Part shown: piece by piece, positions 8,280 to 15,559 of the stretch
Numbering within the stretch: the stretch's first letter is position 1
Layout: each line of letters starts with the position of its first letter
NCBI GenBank assembly: GCA_947382645.1
Contig: CANDAE010000019.1
Span: forward strand, 4,029-68,028
DNA length: 64,000 bases
Source of the DNA: Suilimivivens sp009774465
GTDB lineage: Bacteria; Bacillota; Clostridia; Lachnospirales; Lachnospiraceae
Direction of reading: 5' to 3'
Position numbers and translations under genes: made by a program
Notes under the pieces: model-generated
What the model was told of the DNA's origin: nothing
The model's database searches: none
What the model saw: the letters and a program-made list of their open reading frames with translations, nothing else

Positions 8280-8636
8280 TTATGCGATTTTACTCTTTGC
8301 AAGTTCTGCAAGGCTCTTGAAGCCTTCTGCATCATTTACTGCCATTTCTGCAAGCATCTTTCTGTTTATATCAACTTCTGCAAGCTTAAGTCCGTACATA
8401 AACTTGCTGTAGGATAATCCGTTTAATCTTGCAGCAGCATTGATACGTGCAATCCAAAGCTGTCTGAACTGACGCTTTCTTTCCTTACGTCCTGAATAGG
8501 AAGAAGCCAATGCTCTCATTACTGACTGCTTTGCTACTCTATACTGTTTGCTTCTGGCTCCTCTGTAACCTTTTGCAAGTTTTAATACTCTATTATGTTT
8601 CTTCCTGGCATTCATGCCGCCTTTAATTCTTGCCAT
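8280..8636 (-). CDS. rplT: 50S ribosomal protein L20
   Basis: 118 residues, the normal length, starting MARIKGGMNARKKHNRVLKLAKGY, the universal L20 start. It binds 23S rRNA early in large-subunit assembly. In Firmicutes L20 also represses its own operon by binding the infC leader, and a matching leader lies at 9462-9647. Third gene of infC-rpmI-rplT, 45 bp after rpmI. Confidence 0.98.
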   Translation of the reverse strand: MARIKGGMNARKKHNRVLKLAKGYRGARSKQYRVAKQSVMRALASSYSGRKERKRQFRQLWIARINAAARLNGLSYSKFMYGLKLAEVDINRKMLAEMAVNDAEGFKSLAELAKSKIA

Positions 8637-8681
8637 GTCTTATAATCCTCCTTACGACTCATTACTATACATTACCGTTAT

Positions 8682-8879
8682 TTATAAATAAGGTAAAATC
8701 TTCTTCATATTTTTAACATTGGTCTTGTCTGTCATTGCAGGCTGTCTTAAGTTTCTTTTTCTCTTGGTCGTCTTCTTTGCTAAGATATGGCTTTTGTAAG
8801 CTTTACTTCTTTTTAATTTACCTGTTCCTGTAGCTTTAAAACGCTTTGCAGCCGCTTTGCTTGTTTTCATTTTGGGCAT
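8682..8879 (-). CDS. rpmI: 50S ribosomal protein L35
   Basis: 65 residues, starting MPKMKTSKAAAKRFKATGTG and ending MKKILPYL, a full L35. Lys/Arg rich, as expected for an rRNA-binding protein. Lies between infC and rplT in the usual order, with an AGGAGG-type site before the ATG. Confidence 0.98.
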   Translation of the reverse strand: MPKMKTSKAAAKRFKATGTGKLKRSKAYKSHILAKKTTKRKRNLRQPAMTDKTNVKNMKKILPYL

Positions 8880-8954
8880 AACTGATTCCTCCTATATCCT
8901 TAAATTATTTCTGCCGACAGGCTCGTCCTCCTGTCATCTATTTTAACTGGCAGG

Positions 8955-9461
8955 CTAACGCTTTTCAGTTAAAAACATTGACATACTTCTCCCTTCTACC
9001 TTGGGAGCTTTTTCAACTACACAAATATCAGAAAGTGCTTCTGCAAAATCATCCAAAATGTGTTTGCTGTTGGCCATATGCGCCATTTCTCTTCCCCGAA
9101 ACCTTAAGGTCACTTTCACTCTGTCCCCTTTGGTAATAAATTTTCTGGCCGCATTCATCTTTGTATTTAGATCATTGGTGTCAATATTAGGAGATAAGCG
9201 GATTTCCTTAATTTCAATTGTTTTCTGTTTTTTTCTGGCTTCCTTCTCCTTACGTGTCTGCTCATATTTAAACTTGCCATAATCGACAAGCTTACATACA
9301 GGCGGCTTCGCTGTAGGAGCAATTTTCACAAGATCAACTCCTGCTTCCTCTGCCATCTGCAGCGCCTCTCTTGAAGACATGATTCCCAATTGTTCACCAT
9401 TTTCTCCAACAACACGTACTTCCTTATCTCTGATCTGTTCGTTAATGAATAATTCGCTAAT
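8955..9461 (-). CDS. infC: Translation initiation factor IF-3, with an ATT start codon
   Basis: 168 residues including both IF-3 domains and the linker (KFKYEQTRKEKEARKKQK). IF-3 binds the 30S subunit and checks start codon pairing. An ATG-only reading would begin at about 9389 and lose the conserved N-terminus ISELFINEQIRDKEVRVVG. In-frame extension reaches an ATT at 9461-9459 with AGGGGAGGAT just upstream. AUU starts are a known feature of infC and let IF-3 limit its own translation. First gene of the operon, behind an L20-type leader. C-terminal KVEGRSMSMFLTEK is typical. Confidence 0.95.
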   Translation of the reverse strand: MSELFINEQIRDKEVRVVGENGEQLGIMSSREALQMAEEAGVDLVKIAPTAKPPVCKLVDYGKFKYEQTRKEKEARKKQKTIEIKEIRLSPNIDTNDLNTKMNAARKFITKGDRVKVTLRFRGREMAHMANSKHILDDFAEALSDICVVEKAPKVEGRSMSMFLTEKR

Positions 9462-9647
9462 GGCTGTATCCTCCCCTGCATAAAAAAATGGATAGCATAA
9501 CTATCCACTAATCATCTGCTTAAGCTGCATATGCATACACCCACAAGGACACTGCATAAAAGCCTTCTGCTATGAACGCCTGTAAGCCCGATTGCCACAG
9601 GGTGAGAGTGGATACTCTGCTTGAATGTCTGCATACTTACCGCATGC
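9462..9647 (-). ncRNA. L20-type ribosomal protein leader of infC-rpmI-rplT
   Basis: About 185 bases of untranslated leader between the promoter and the ATT start of infC. On the minus strand it contains GACATTCAAGC, then AGTATCCACTCTCACCC, then a terminator hairpin just before the ribosome site. From memory this resembles the Firmicute L20 leader, where L20 binding favours termination. Assignment is by recognisable sequence and context, not by a covariance model. Confidence 0.75.
9482..9507 (-). terminator. Attenuator hairpin in the infC leader
   Basis: A perfect 7-bp stem TGGATAG/CTATCCA (9489-9495 with 9501-9507), loop of 5, followed on the minus strand by seven T (9482-9488). It lies about 20 bases before the infC start, so read-through is needed for expression. 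Confidence 0.85.
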
Positions 9648-9653
9648 TTTTAT

Positions 9654-9682
9654 ACAATAACATTTGAAGCGGTAAATGTCAA
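9654..9682 (-). promoter_or_regulatory. Promoter of infC-rpmI-rplT
   Basis: Minus strand: consensus -35 TTGACA (9677-9682), 17-bp spacer, -10 TATTGT (9654-9659). Confidence 0.75.
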
Positions 9683-9810
9683 GTATTTTTATGAATTATC
9701 TATGTGTTTTGCAGATTGTGAAAAATATTTCTCTCTGAAAATTATTTCAATTATACACAATTAAAGGACTTTTTTCAACTATAAGCCGCTTCGTTGACAT
9801 GAAAAAATAT

Positions 9811-9839
9811 AGTTGTTACCCTTTAATCAACAGTTGTTA
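9811..9839 (+). promoter_or_regulatory. Repeated AGTTGTTA site before the isomerase-like gene
   Basis: AGTTGTTA occurs at 9811-9818 and 9832-9839, 21 bp apart (two helical turns), upstream of the start at 9874. A TTGACA lies at 9794-9799, but the base pattern 17 bp further on is a poor -10. Possibly an operator, perhaps for the SorC regulator at 11329-12315. Weak evidence. Confidence 0.4.
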
Positions 9840-9873
9840 AATTTTAAGAAAAAACGAAGGGAGAACAGATTCC

Positions 9874-11313
9874 ATGCTAAAAAGAAGTCTTGTAAAAAGT
9901 AAAATTACAATTCAGCCAATTCACATTCAACTACTGCATAATGAAGTATTTATGGGGCCCTGCCGATATGGGGAGGGAAATGACTTAACCTATGAGGGAG
10001 AAATGTATGTAACAAGAAAGAAAATCATTGAGTTTGATGAGGATATTAAAAAAAATATCGACAGTAATGCTGCTGTTGTTCTTGATACAAAGCTTATGGA
10101 ATGGAATGAAGATTTCATAGTTAAAGAAGACCACTTAAATAAGGTACTTGAAAATGATTCCCAGGTAGATTTATATCTTTTAACCGGCGGAATGATTTCA
10201 TACATAGCAAGCATCATTGCAGAACGTACAGGAAAGCCCATTGCCTTTTGTCCCGTATCAGGCTCTGCCTTTCCCCGGCTGGGCGGAATTGATGCCGCCG
10301 CTTATCTGAAATCCAAAGGGATACAGGAAGTCTATAATGCACTTAACTATGATGATTTGAACAGCATTATCCGTGCCATAAAAGCAAGATATGCATTACG
10401 TCGGACAAAGACATTATATGCACTGCGGAATAATGTACTGTCTATTGGATGCGTCAGTTCATTTATCAATCTTTCTGATATCACAAAACGCTTTGGAATG
10501 GAAATCATCCATTACAACAGCCTTGAATTTTTTAATGAACTTGACCATATGTCATCTGAAGAGGAAGAAAAAGCAAAAGAACTGCTAAATGAATTAACTA
10601 CGCAGGCTAACAGCATTTCCATTCCAACTGAAGAAATGTTAAATGATGTAAGATTTTATATTATAGTAAATAAAATCCTCGATCGTTTTGAATGCAATGC
10701 ATTCACCCTGCCCTGTTTTGAATTGTGCGCAACCAAACAGTTAAACAATCGGCACTTTATGTTTTGTTTAACCCACTCTCTGTTAAAGGATGAAGGGATT
10801 GCTTCCGCCTGCGCCGCTGATGTAGGTTCTATTATCTCTCTGCAGATTTTAATGGCGATGGCTCAGAAAGCACCTCACATGGGCAATTGTGCAATTTTCT
10901 GTAACGAACTTGAAAACAACAAAATGCGAATTCTTCATGATGTCTGTTCCAAATATATGAAGGGATACGATGCTGATCCACTTCCAATTGATTATGTAAG
11001 TTATACCAAGGGAAACTGGGGTGCAACAATGCGCTATGACTTTGCAAAAGACATAGGTGAAACCATTACAATGATAAATATAAGCCCTGATATGAGTAAA
11101 ATCATGATCGGTCGGGGCACCATCTGCGGCGGAGAAGGATATCTGACACCGGAATGCACTCATGCAGTGGTATTCCACGTAACAGATTCCAGAGATTTTT
11201 ATGAAAAGGAATCGCAGATTGGCCATCACTTTGCCTGGGTTTATGGCGACTATACAAAAGATTTAATCGCATTCGCCAAACTGATGAATTTGGAAGCAGT
11301 TCTTGCACTTTAA
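9874..11313 (+). CDS. L-fucose/L-arabinose isomerase-like protein
   Basis: 479 residues. The C-terminal part reads as the FucI/AraA isomerase family: ACAADVGSIISLQILMAMA, then MGNCAIFCNELENNKMRILHDVC, then TICGGEGYLTPECTHAVVF, where Glu and His residues could bind the metal. The N-terminal half (about 1-250) has the expected alternating alpha/beta look, with LLTGGMISYIASIIAER near residue 100. Such enzymes interconvert aldose and ketose sugars with Mn2+. Specificity cannot be read. The SorC-type regulator is convergent just downstream (15 bp) and is the obvious candidate for control. An AAGGGAGAA site precedes the ATG. No kinase or aldolase is adjacent. Confidence 0.75.
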   Translation: MLKRSLVKSKITIQPIHIQLLHNEVFMGPCRYGEGNDLTYEGEMYVTRKKIIEFDEDIKKNIDSNAAVVLDTKLMEWNEDFIVKEDHLNKVLENDSQVDLYLLTGGMISYIASIIAERTGKPIAFCPVSGSAFPRLGGIDAAAYLKSKGIQEVYNALNYDDLNSIIRAIKARYALRRTKTLYALRNNVLSIGCVSSFINLSDITKRFGMEIIHYNSLEFFNELDHMSSEEEEKAKELLNELTTQANSISIPTEEMLNDVRFYIIVNKILDRFECNAFTLPCFELCATKQLNNRHFMFCLTHSLLKDEGIASACAADVGSIISLQILMAMAQKAPHMGNCAIFCNELENNKMRILHDVCSKYMKGYDADPLPIDYVSYTKGNWGATMRYDFAKDIGETITMINISPDMSKIMIGRGTICGGEGYLTPECTHAVVFHVTDSRDFYEKESQIGHHFAWVYGDYTKDLIAFAKLMNLEAVLAL

Positions 11314-11328
11314 ATCCTCCATCGGATT

Positions 11329-12315
11329 CTAAAAACCAGACTCAACCTTAGCGCTTTCCGGCCTGCTGCCATCAATCAGCAATTTAAGTGCAGTTTTTTC
11401 ATCTGTAATAAGAACATTGATCAGGCTGCCATTTAGTGCTCCGAGAATTGCCGGAGTCTTTTCCGGTCCCGCTGCAAAGCCAATAACATACTCTTTTTGT
11501 ATTATATGCCGAATATCAATACTGATCATCAGGTCAAGAAGCTCACTTTGTATGAAACGCCCCTGTTTGTCATAGTAATGGCCACAGAACAGTCCCACTG
11601 CTTCTTTCTCCTGCAGCCTTCGAATCACTTCGCCGGAAAGATATTGTTTCCATAAGGAATTAGGACTGTCAAAATCAGCCCTACTTAAGGGCGACACAAC
11701 GATTGAAGCCTGGTCGGCATACTGCAATGCAGATGCAACCGCCGGAAGCGCTGATATTAATTCTTTATTTTGCCTGTCTTTCGCCAGAAAGGGCGCAAAA
11801 AGATGATGATAGGAACCATTATATGCTTTGGCAAAATTCCGCACAAGTTCCAATTCTCCATCATCATTATGTGAAGTATTAATCAAGCCAAATAATTGTA
11901 CCACATGAACAGGCAGTTCACGAAGCGGGCATAATGATTCAATCATAGAGCGGATCATACGCCCCCGTGTAATGCCTATAACAGAATCCGGGCGCAGAAT
12001 AGAATCTAAATAACATGCCGTAAGGGATGCCACTTCATCACCAATCTCTTTCGAAAGCTCAGAGACAGGGGATAAAACCAATGCATCTTTTAAAGAAAAA
12101 CGTCTGATTAATTCCTTTTGTAAAAAGCTGTTCGTATTTGGAAAGCCTGAAATGACAAATTGGACACAGCCTGTTTTACATGCTTCATTAATCAATCTTG
12201 AAACTGAGGATTTAGACATAAAAAACTGGTCCGCTATTTCGGACTGTGAAACATTTTCAATATAATAAAGTCTGGCAACAGCCTGCAAAAGCTGACGTCT
12301 GTCTGAAAAATTCAT
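11329..12315 (-). CDS. SorC/DeoR-type sugar-binding transcriptional regulator
   Basis: 328 residues. An N-terminal helix-turn-helix (about 8-45: VARLYYIENVSQSEIADQFFMSKSSVSRLINEA) precedes a sugar-phosphate sensor domain with IGDEVASLTACYLDSIL, VIGITRGRMIRSMIESL and GFAAGPEKTPAILGAL. This is the SorC family plan; its members bind phosphorylated sugars and form tetramers on DNA. Convergent with the isomerase-like gene and divergent from the cysteine desulfurase, 31 bp away. Probably regulates one or both neighbours. Confidence 0.88.
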   Translation of the reverse strand: MNFSDRRQLLQAVARLYYIENVSQSEIADQFFMSKSSVSRLINEACKTGCVQFVISGFPNTNSFLQKELIRRFSLKDALVLSPVSELSKEIGDEVASLTACYLDSILRPDSVIGITRGRMIRSMIESLCPLRELPVHVVQLFGLINTSHNDDGELELVRNFAKAYNGSYHHLFAPFLAKDRQNKELISALPAVASALQYADQASIVVSPLSRADFDSPNSLWKQYLSGEVIRRLQEKEAVGLFCGHYYDKQGRFIQSELLDLMISIDIRHIIQKEYVIGFAAGPEKTPAILGALNGSLINVLITDEKTALKLLIDGSRPESAKVESGF

Positions 12316-12346
12316 AAATGCTCTCTTTCTTATGGAGGATTATACT

Positions 12347-13492
12347 ATGGTTTATCTGGACAATTGCGCAACCACACAAGTAGGAAAAGAAGCTGCCGAA
12401 AAAGCTCTTGAAATGATGCGCACCAATTATGGCAACCCTTCATCACTGCATAATATGGGAACAACCGCTTTAAAAGCCCTCTACGAGGCAAGGTACTCTT
12501 TAGCTAAAGTAATCGCCGCACCTACAAACACCATTTATTTTACATCAGGAGCAACTGAAAGCAATAATCTTGCCATTCAGGGAGGCTGCGGCTGCGCTGA
12601 AATGGGAGTTAATAAAGGTCACATTGTAACTACAGCTATCGAGCACAGTTCAGTCCTTGGTGCCTGTAGAAAAATGGAGGAAAATGGATATCATGTTACC
12701 TATATCCGGCCAGATCCCATCTCACACAGTATTAACGCCAATGACATTATAAATGCAGTGAATCCCAATACTGTTATGGTTTCTGTCATGGCCGTCAATA
12801 ACGAAACCGGCGAAATCCTTCCTCTTAAGAAGATAATCAATGGTGTTAAAGCAAAAAACCAAAAAACATTAGTGCACTGTGACGCAACACAGTGTTTTGG
12901 AAAACTTCCATTCAAGCTGTATGAATATCCGGTAGATTATTTATCTGCCAGCGGCCACAAAATACATGCACCAAAAGGAATCGGTATTCTGTATGTCAGA
13001 ACCGGTCTGTTTCCTGTTCCCTTCAAGTATGGCGGTTCACAGGAAGGACAGATCAACCCTGGAACTGAGAGCGTTCCGCTCGCCTGTGCATTTGGTGCTG
13101 CTGCTGAATCATCTCTTAAATCTGCAGCGCAAAACATACAATACGTTACGCAGCTAAAAGAATATTTAATACAATCTCTTCAAACTGCATTCCCATATGT
13201 TTCTTTTCATGCACCGAAAAAAGTTTCTCCATATATACTGAATTTTTCTTTTCAGGGATATCTTTCAGAACATATATTGGATTACTGCAGTTTACATGAT
13301 ATTTATCTTTCTGCCAGTTCAGCATGCACAAAAGGAAGAAAAAGCCATGTACTTAAAGCGGCTGGTTTTGATAAAGGACAGATAGATGGCGCATTAAGAA
13401 TCGGGCTGTCCATCTATAACACAAAAGAAGACATTGATCTTTTCATAAGTATATTATCTGATTTTTTTAATGATATTCACTCCATATCATGA
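12347..13492 (+). CDS. Cysteine desulfurase (NifS/IscS-type PLP enzyme)
   Basis: 381 residues. A PLP-dependent class V aminotransferase fold that moves sulfur from cysteine to an enzyme persulfide. Visible: YLDNCATT at the start, TSGATESNN, the AIEHSS histidine, the PLP lysine in SGHKIHAPKG and the mobile active-site loop SASSACTKG. The start is the ATG at 12347: the earlier in-frame ATG at 12332 lies within the GGAGG that serves this one. It stands without IscU/NifU, so it may supply sulfur for tRNA thiolation or another enzyme. It is divergent from the SorC regulator and overlaps the GntR gene by 16 bp at the 3' ends. Confidence 0.92.
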   Translation: MVYLDNCATTQVGKEAAEKALEMMRTNYGNPSSLHNMGTTALKALYEARYSLAKVIAAPTNTIYFTSGATESNNLAIQGGCGCAEMGVNKGHIVTTAIEHSSVLGACRKMEENGYHVTYIRPDPISHSINANDIINAVNPNTVMVSVMAVNNETGEILPLKKIINGVKAKNQKTLVHCDATQCFGKLPFKLYEYPVDYLSASGHKIHAPKGIGILYVRTGLFPVPFKYGGSQEGQINPGTESVPLACAFGAAAESSLKSAAQNIQYVTQLKEYLIQSLQTAFPYVSFHAPKKVSPYILNFSFQGYLSEHILDYCSLHDIYLSASSACTKGRKSHVLKAAGFDKGQIDGALRIGLSIYNTKEDIDLFISILSDFFNDIHSIS

Positions 13493-14184
13493 GACCGCCT
13501 GAAATTTTTCTCCACATTGGCAAGATGCTCATACATCATCTTACCCGCCTTTTCCTTGTCATGATCAAGCAGAGCGGACATGATTTCCTGATGAAAATAA
13601 GTTGCCTTATCTATCTGCTCATCATTCTTACTGGACTCTCTTTGATGTATGTCAATGGACGCATGGATGGTTTCGATAAACTTTATAAATATTTCGTTGT
13701 GGGAGCCTTTTGCAATGGATAGATGAAACATTTTGTCCATTTCGTATTTCTTTTTTATATTTTCAGAAGTAGCTTCCACTCTGCAGTATTTTTCCCGTTC
13801 TTTTAAATAAAGCTGAACAACATCCAGCTCTTCCTTCGTTGCGTTTTCTGCACAAAGACGAGCCGCTTCTGTCTCCATAATTTTTCTTAACTGCAGCATT
13901 TCCAGAACCGGCGTATCATCAAGCAGGGAAATGCTCCTTAAGGTAGAAGCAAGCATATCAGGATTATATTCATTAATAAAAGAGCCCTCGCCATGTCTGG
14001 TAACCACAAGCCCTACCGCCGATAAGGAACGCAGAGCCTCCCGAATTGAAATTCTGGAAACCCCATATTCCTCAGCCATTTCCGCTTCTGTAGGAAGTTT
14101 ATCCCCTGGGGATAATTTTTTATTTTGTATATCTTCAATAATTGAGTCTACAATACTGTCGCTGACGCTTTTCCGCTGTATCAT
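13477..14184 (-). CDS. GntR-family regulator, FadR subfamily (FCD domain)
   Basis: 235 residues. A winged helix-turn-helix at the N-terminus (LSPGDKLPTEAEMAEEYGVSRISIREALRSL, wing VVTRHGEGSFI) is followed by an all-helical FCD ligand domain (LQLRKIMETEAARLCAENA; later MDKMFHLSIAKGSHNEIF and YFHQEIMSALLDHD, whose His residues would bind metal). FadR-type regulators usually respond to sugar acids or organic acids. No catabolic gene adjoins it, so the target is unknown; the sugar-acid operon from 34108 downward is one possibility. Overlaps the end of the desulfurase gene by 16 bp. Confidence 0.92.
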   Translation of the reverse strand: MIQRKSVSDSIVDSIIEDIQNKKLSPGDKLPTEAEMAEEYGVSRISIREALRSLSAVGLVVTRHGEGSFINEYNPDMLASTLRSISLLDDTPVLEMLQLRKIMETEAARLCAENATKEELDVVQLYLKEREKYCRVEATSENIKKKYEMDKMFHLSIAKGSHNEIFIKFIETIHASIDIHQRESSKNDEQIDKATYFHQEIMSALLDHDKEKAGKMMYEHLANVEKNFRRSHDME

Positions 14185-14269
14185 GTGTAAAAAATCCTTT
14201 CATGATAAAATTTAAATGATGCCTGTACCGGCCTGCCTGGCCATCGTCACATGCATTTCATTAAATTTT

Positions 14270-14298
14270 ATTATATCATATATAAAAAGAATGTTCAC
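14270..14298 (-). promoter_or_regulatory. Promoter of the GntR-family regulator
   Basis: Minus strand: -10 TATAAT (14270-14275), 17-bp spacer, weak -35 GTGAAC (14293-14298). The rest of 14185-14446 holds the opposing promoter and no gene. Confidence 0.5.
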
Positions 14299-14370
14299 GT
14301 ATTTTTAAATGTTTGCAGGGCATCAATTGATTATCAATTTTCAGATTTCAGGAAATATATATAAATCCAG

Positions 14371-14398
14371 TTGATTTTCAAATCTCACACGATATAAT
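14371..14398 (+). promoter_or_regulatory. Promoter of the 368-residue unknown protein
   Basis: -35 TTGATT (14371-14376), 16-bp spacer, -10 TATAAT (14393-14398), about 50 bases before the ATG at 14447. Confidence 0.6.
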
Positions 14399-14446
14399 AA
14401 ATACATCAGGCTGCGCAAGCCGAAATACAACAACAGAGGATATTCC

Positions 14447-15553
14447 ATGCCAATTGAATTAACTCAATCATCTGCTATTGAATATGAAAATATAATCTAT
14501 GGGAATCTGACGCCGGCTATGGCCGCTGATTATCTGAGAAATGGTCAAATCATCATGCGGAGTTTTTCGGATACCTTAAAAGAAATGTATCCCGCTCCCG
14601 ATCTGACCATGCGTCTGACAGATTTTTTTCTGGCAGTCACTCCTGATATGCCCCGTTCATCCATTTCCAAAAAAATACGCAACTGGGTTTCCGGCAAAAA
14701 CCATCCCACCAAAAGAGAGGAGGTTTTCCGTATTGCTTTTGCCCTGCGCCTGAATGAACAACAGCTAAATTACCTCCTTTGTCTCTGCACTGACTATTGT
14801 ATCCAATACCGGGACAGCCGGGAGGTTATTCTTGCATGGTTTTTGCGCAATGAATATCCCTATCAGGATGCAGTCAAATTCTATTTATCTCTGCCCCCAG
14901 TCAGAGAATTAAACCTTGCAAGAACCATACGCACAGCTCATCTCACACATGAAATGCAGGCGGAATTTCAAATGGTTCACACATTGGATGATCTGCGAAG
15001 CTGTTATATCAAAAATCTGAATAATTTCGGTGCCATGCATTTAAGAGCATACTATCACTTTGATAAATTCTTAAATCTGCTTATCCATCCAACGCCCTGC
15101 TGGGACAGTGATGTGGAGTCGGATTATTCCTTAGAAGCCATAATGCAGATCTATCTTTCCATGAATGTTCCTTCCAGCAGAAAACGCAAGGATTACAATG
15201 TTATTCAAAAACTCCTTAAGCAAAACTGGCCCAATGCCACATCCATCAAAAATATCCGCAGCCACAAAGAAGATGTTCCCCGCAAGCTGCTGCTTTTACT
15301 TTATGTGATTACGGAAAATGAAATGTCGGATCCTGATTTTTACAGTGAACTGGACGAAGAATATACGCCTTTAGAAGAGCGGGTAGAATATCACTGGTGG
15401 ACTATAAATGCCATTTTAGAAGACTGCGGCATGGCGTCTCTTGATCCCCGCAATGCCGCAGACTGGTTAATTCTTTATGCAATTTCCTGCAATACGGAAG
15501 AATCCATGAGTGAACGATTGGAACAGGTAATTGCCTGCATATTTGATACATAA
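14447..15553 (+). CDS. Unknown protein with a repressor-like N-terminus, next to the kinase cluster
   Basis: 368 residues, not recognised as a named family. Residues about 35-110 look like a degenerate helix-turn-helix: FFLAVTPDMPRSSISKKIRNW, then REEVFRIAFALRLNEQQLNYLL, similar in rhythm to the N-terminal part of XRE-type regulators that count helices before a sensor region. The remainder is helical and soluble with many aromatic residues and no signal peptide or membrane segment. It is convergent with the large kinase gene (6 bp between the stops) and has its own promoter. A regulatory or adaptor role for the kinase cluster is a guess from position. Confidence 0.7.
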   Translation: MPIELTQSSAIEYENIIYGNLTPAMAADYLRNGQIIMRSFSDTLKEMYPAPDLTMRLTDFFLAVTPDMPRSSISKKIRNWVSGKNHPTKREEVFRIAFALRLNEQQLNYLLCLCTDYCIQYRDSREVILAWFLRNEYPYQDAVKFYLSLPPVRELNLARTIRTAHLTHEMQAEFQMVHTLDDLRSCYIKNLNNFGAMHLRAYYHFDKFLNLLIHPTPCWDSDVESDYSLEAIMQIYLSMNVPSSRKRKDYNVIQKLLKQNWPNATSIKNIRSHKEDVPRKLLLLLYVITENEMSDPDFYSELDEEYTPLEERVEYHWWTINAILEDCGMASLDPRNAADWLILYAISCNTEESMSERLEQVIACIFDT

Positions 15554-15559
15554 TCACTT

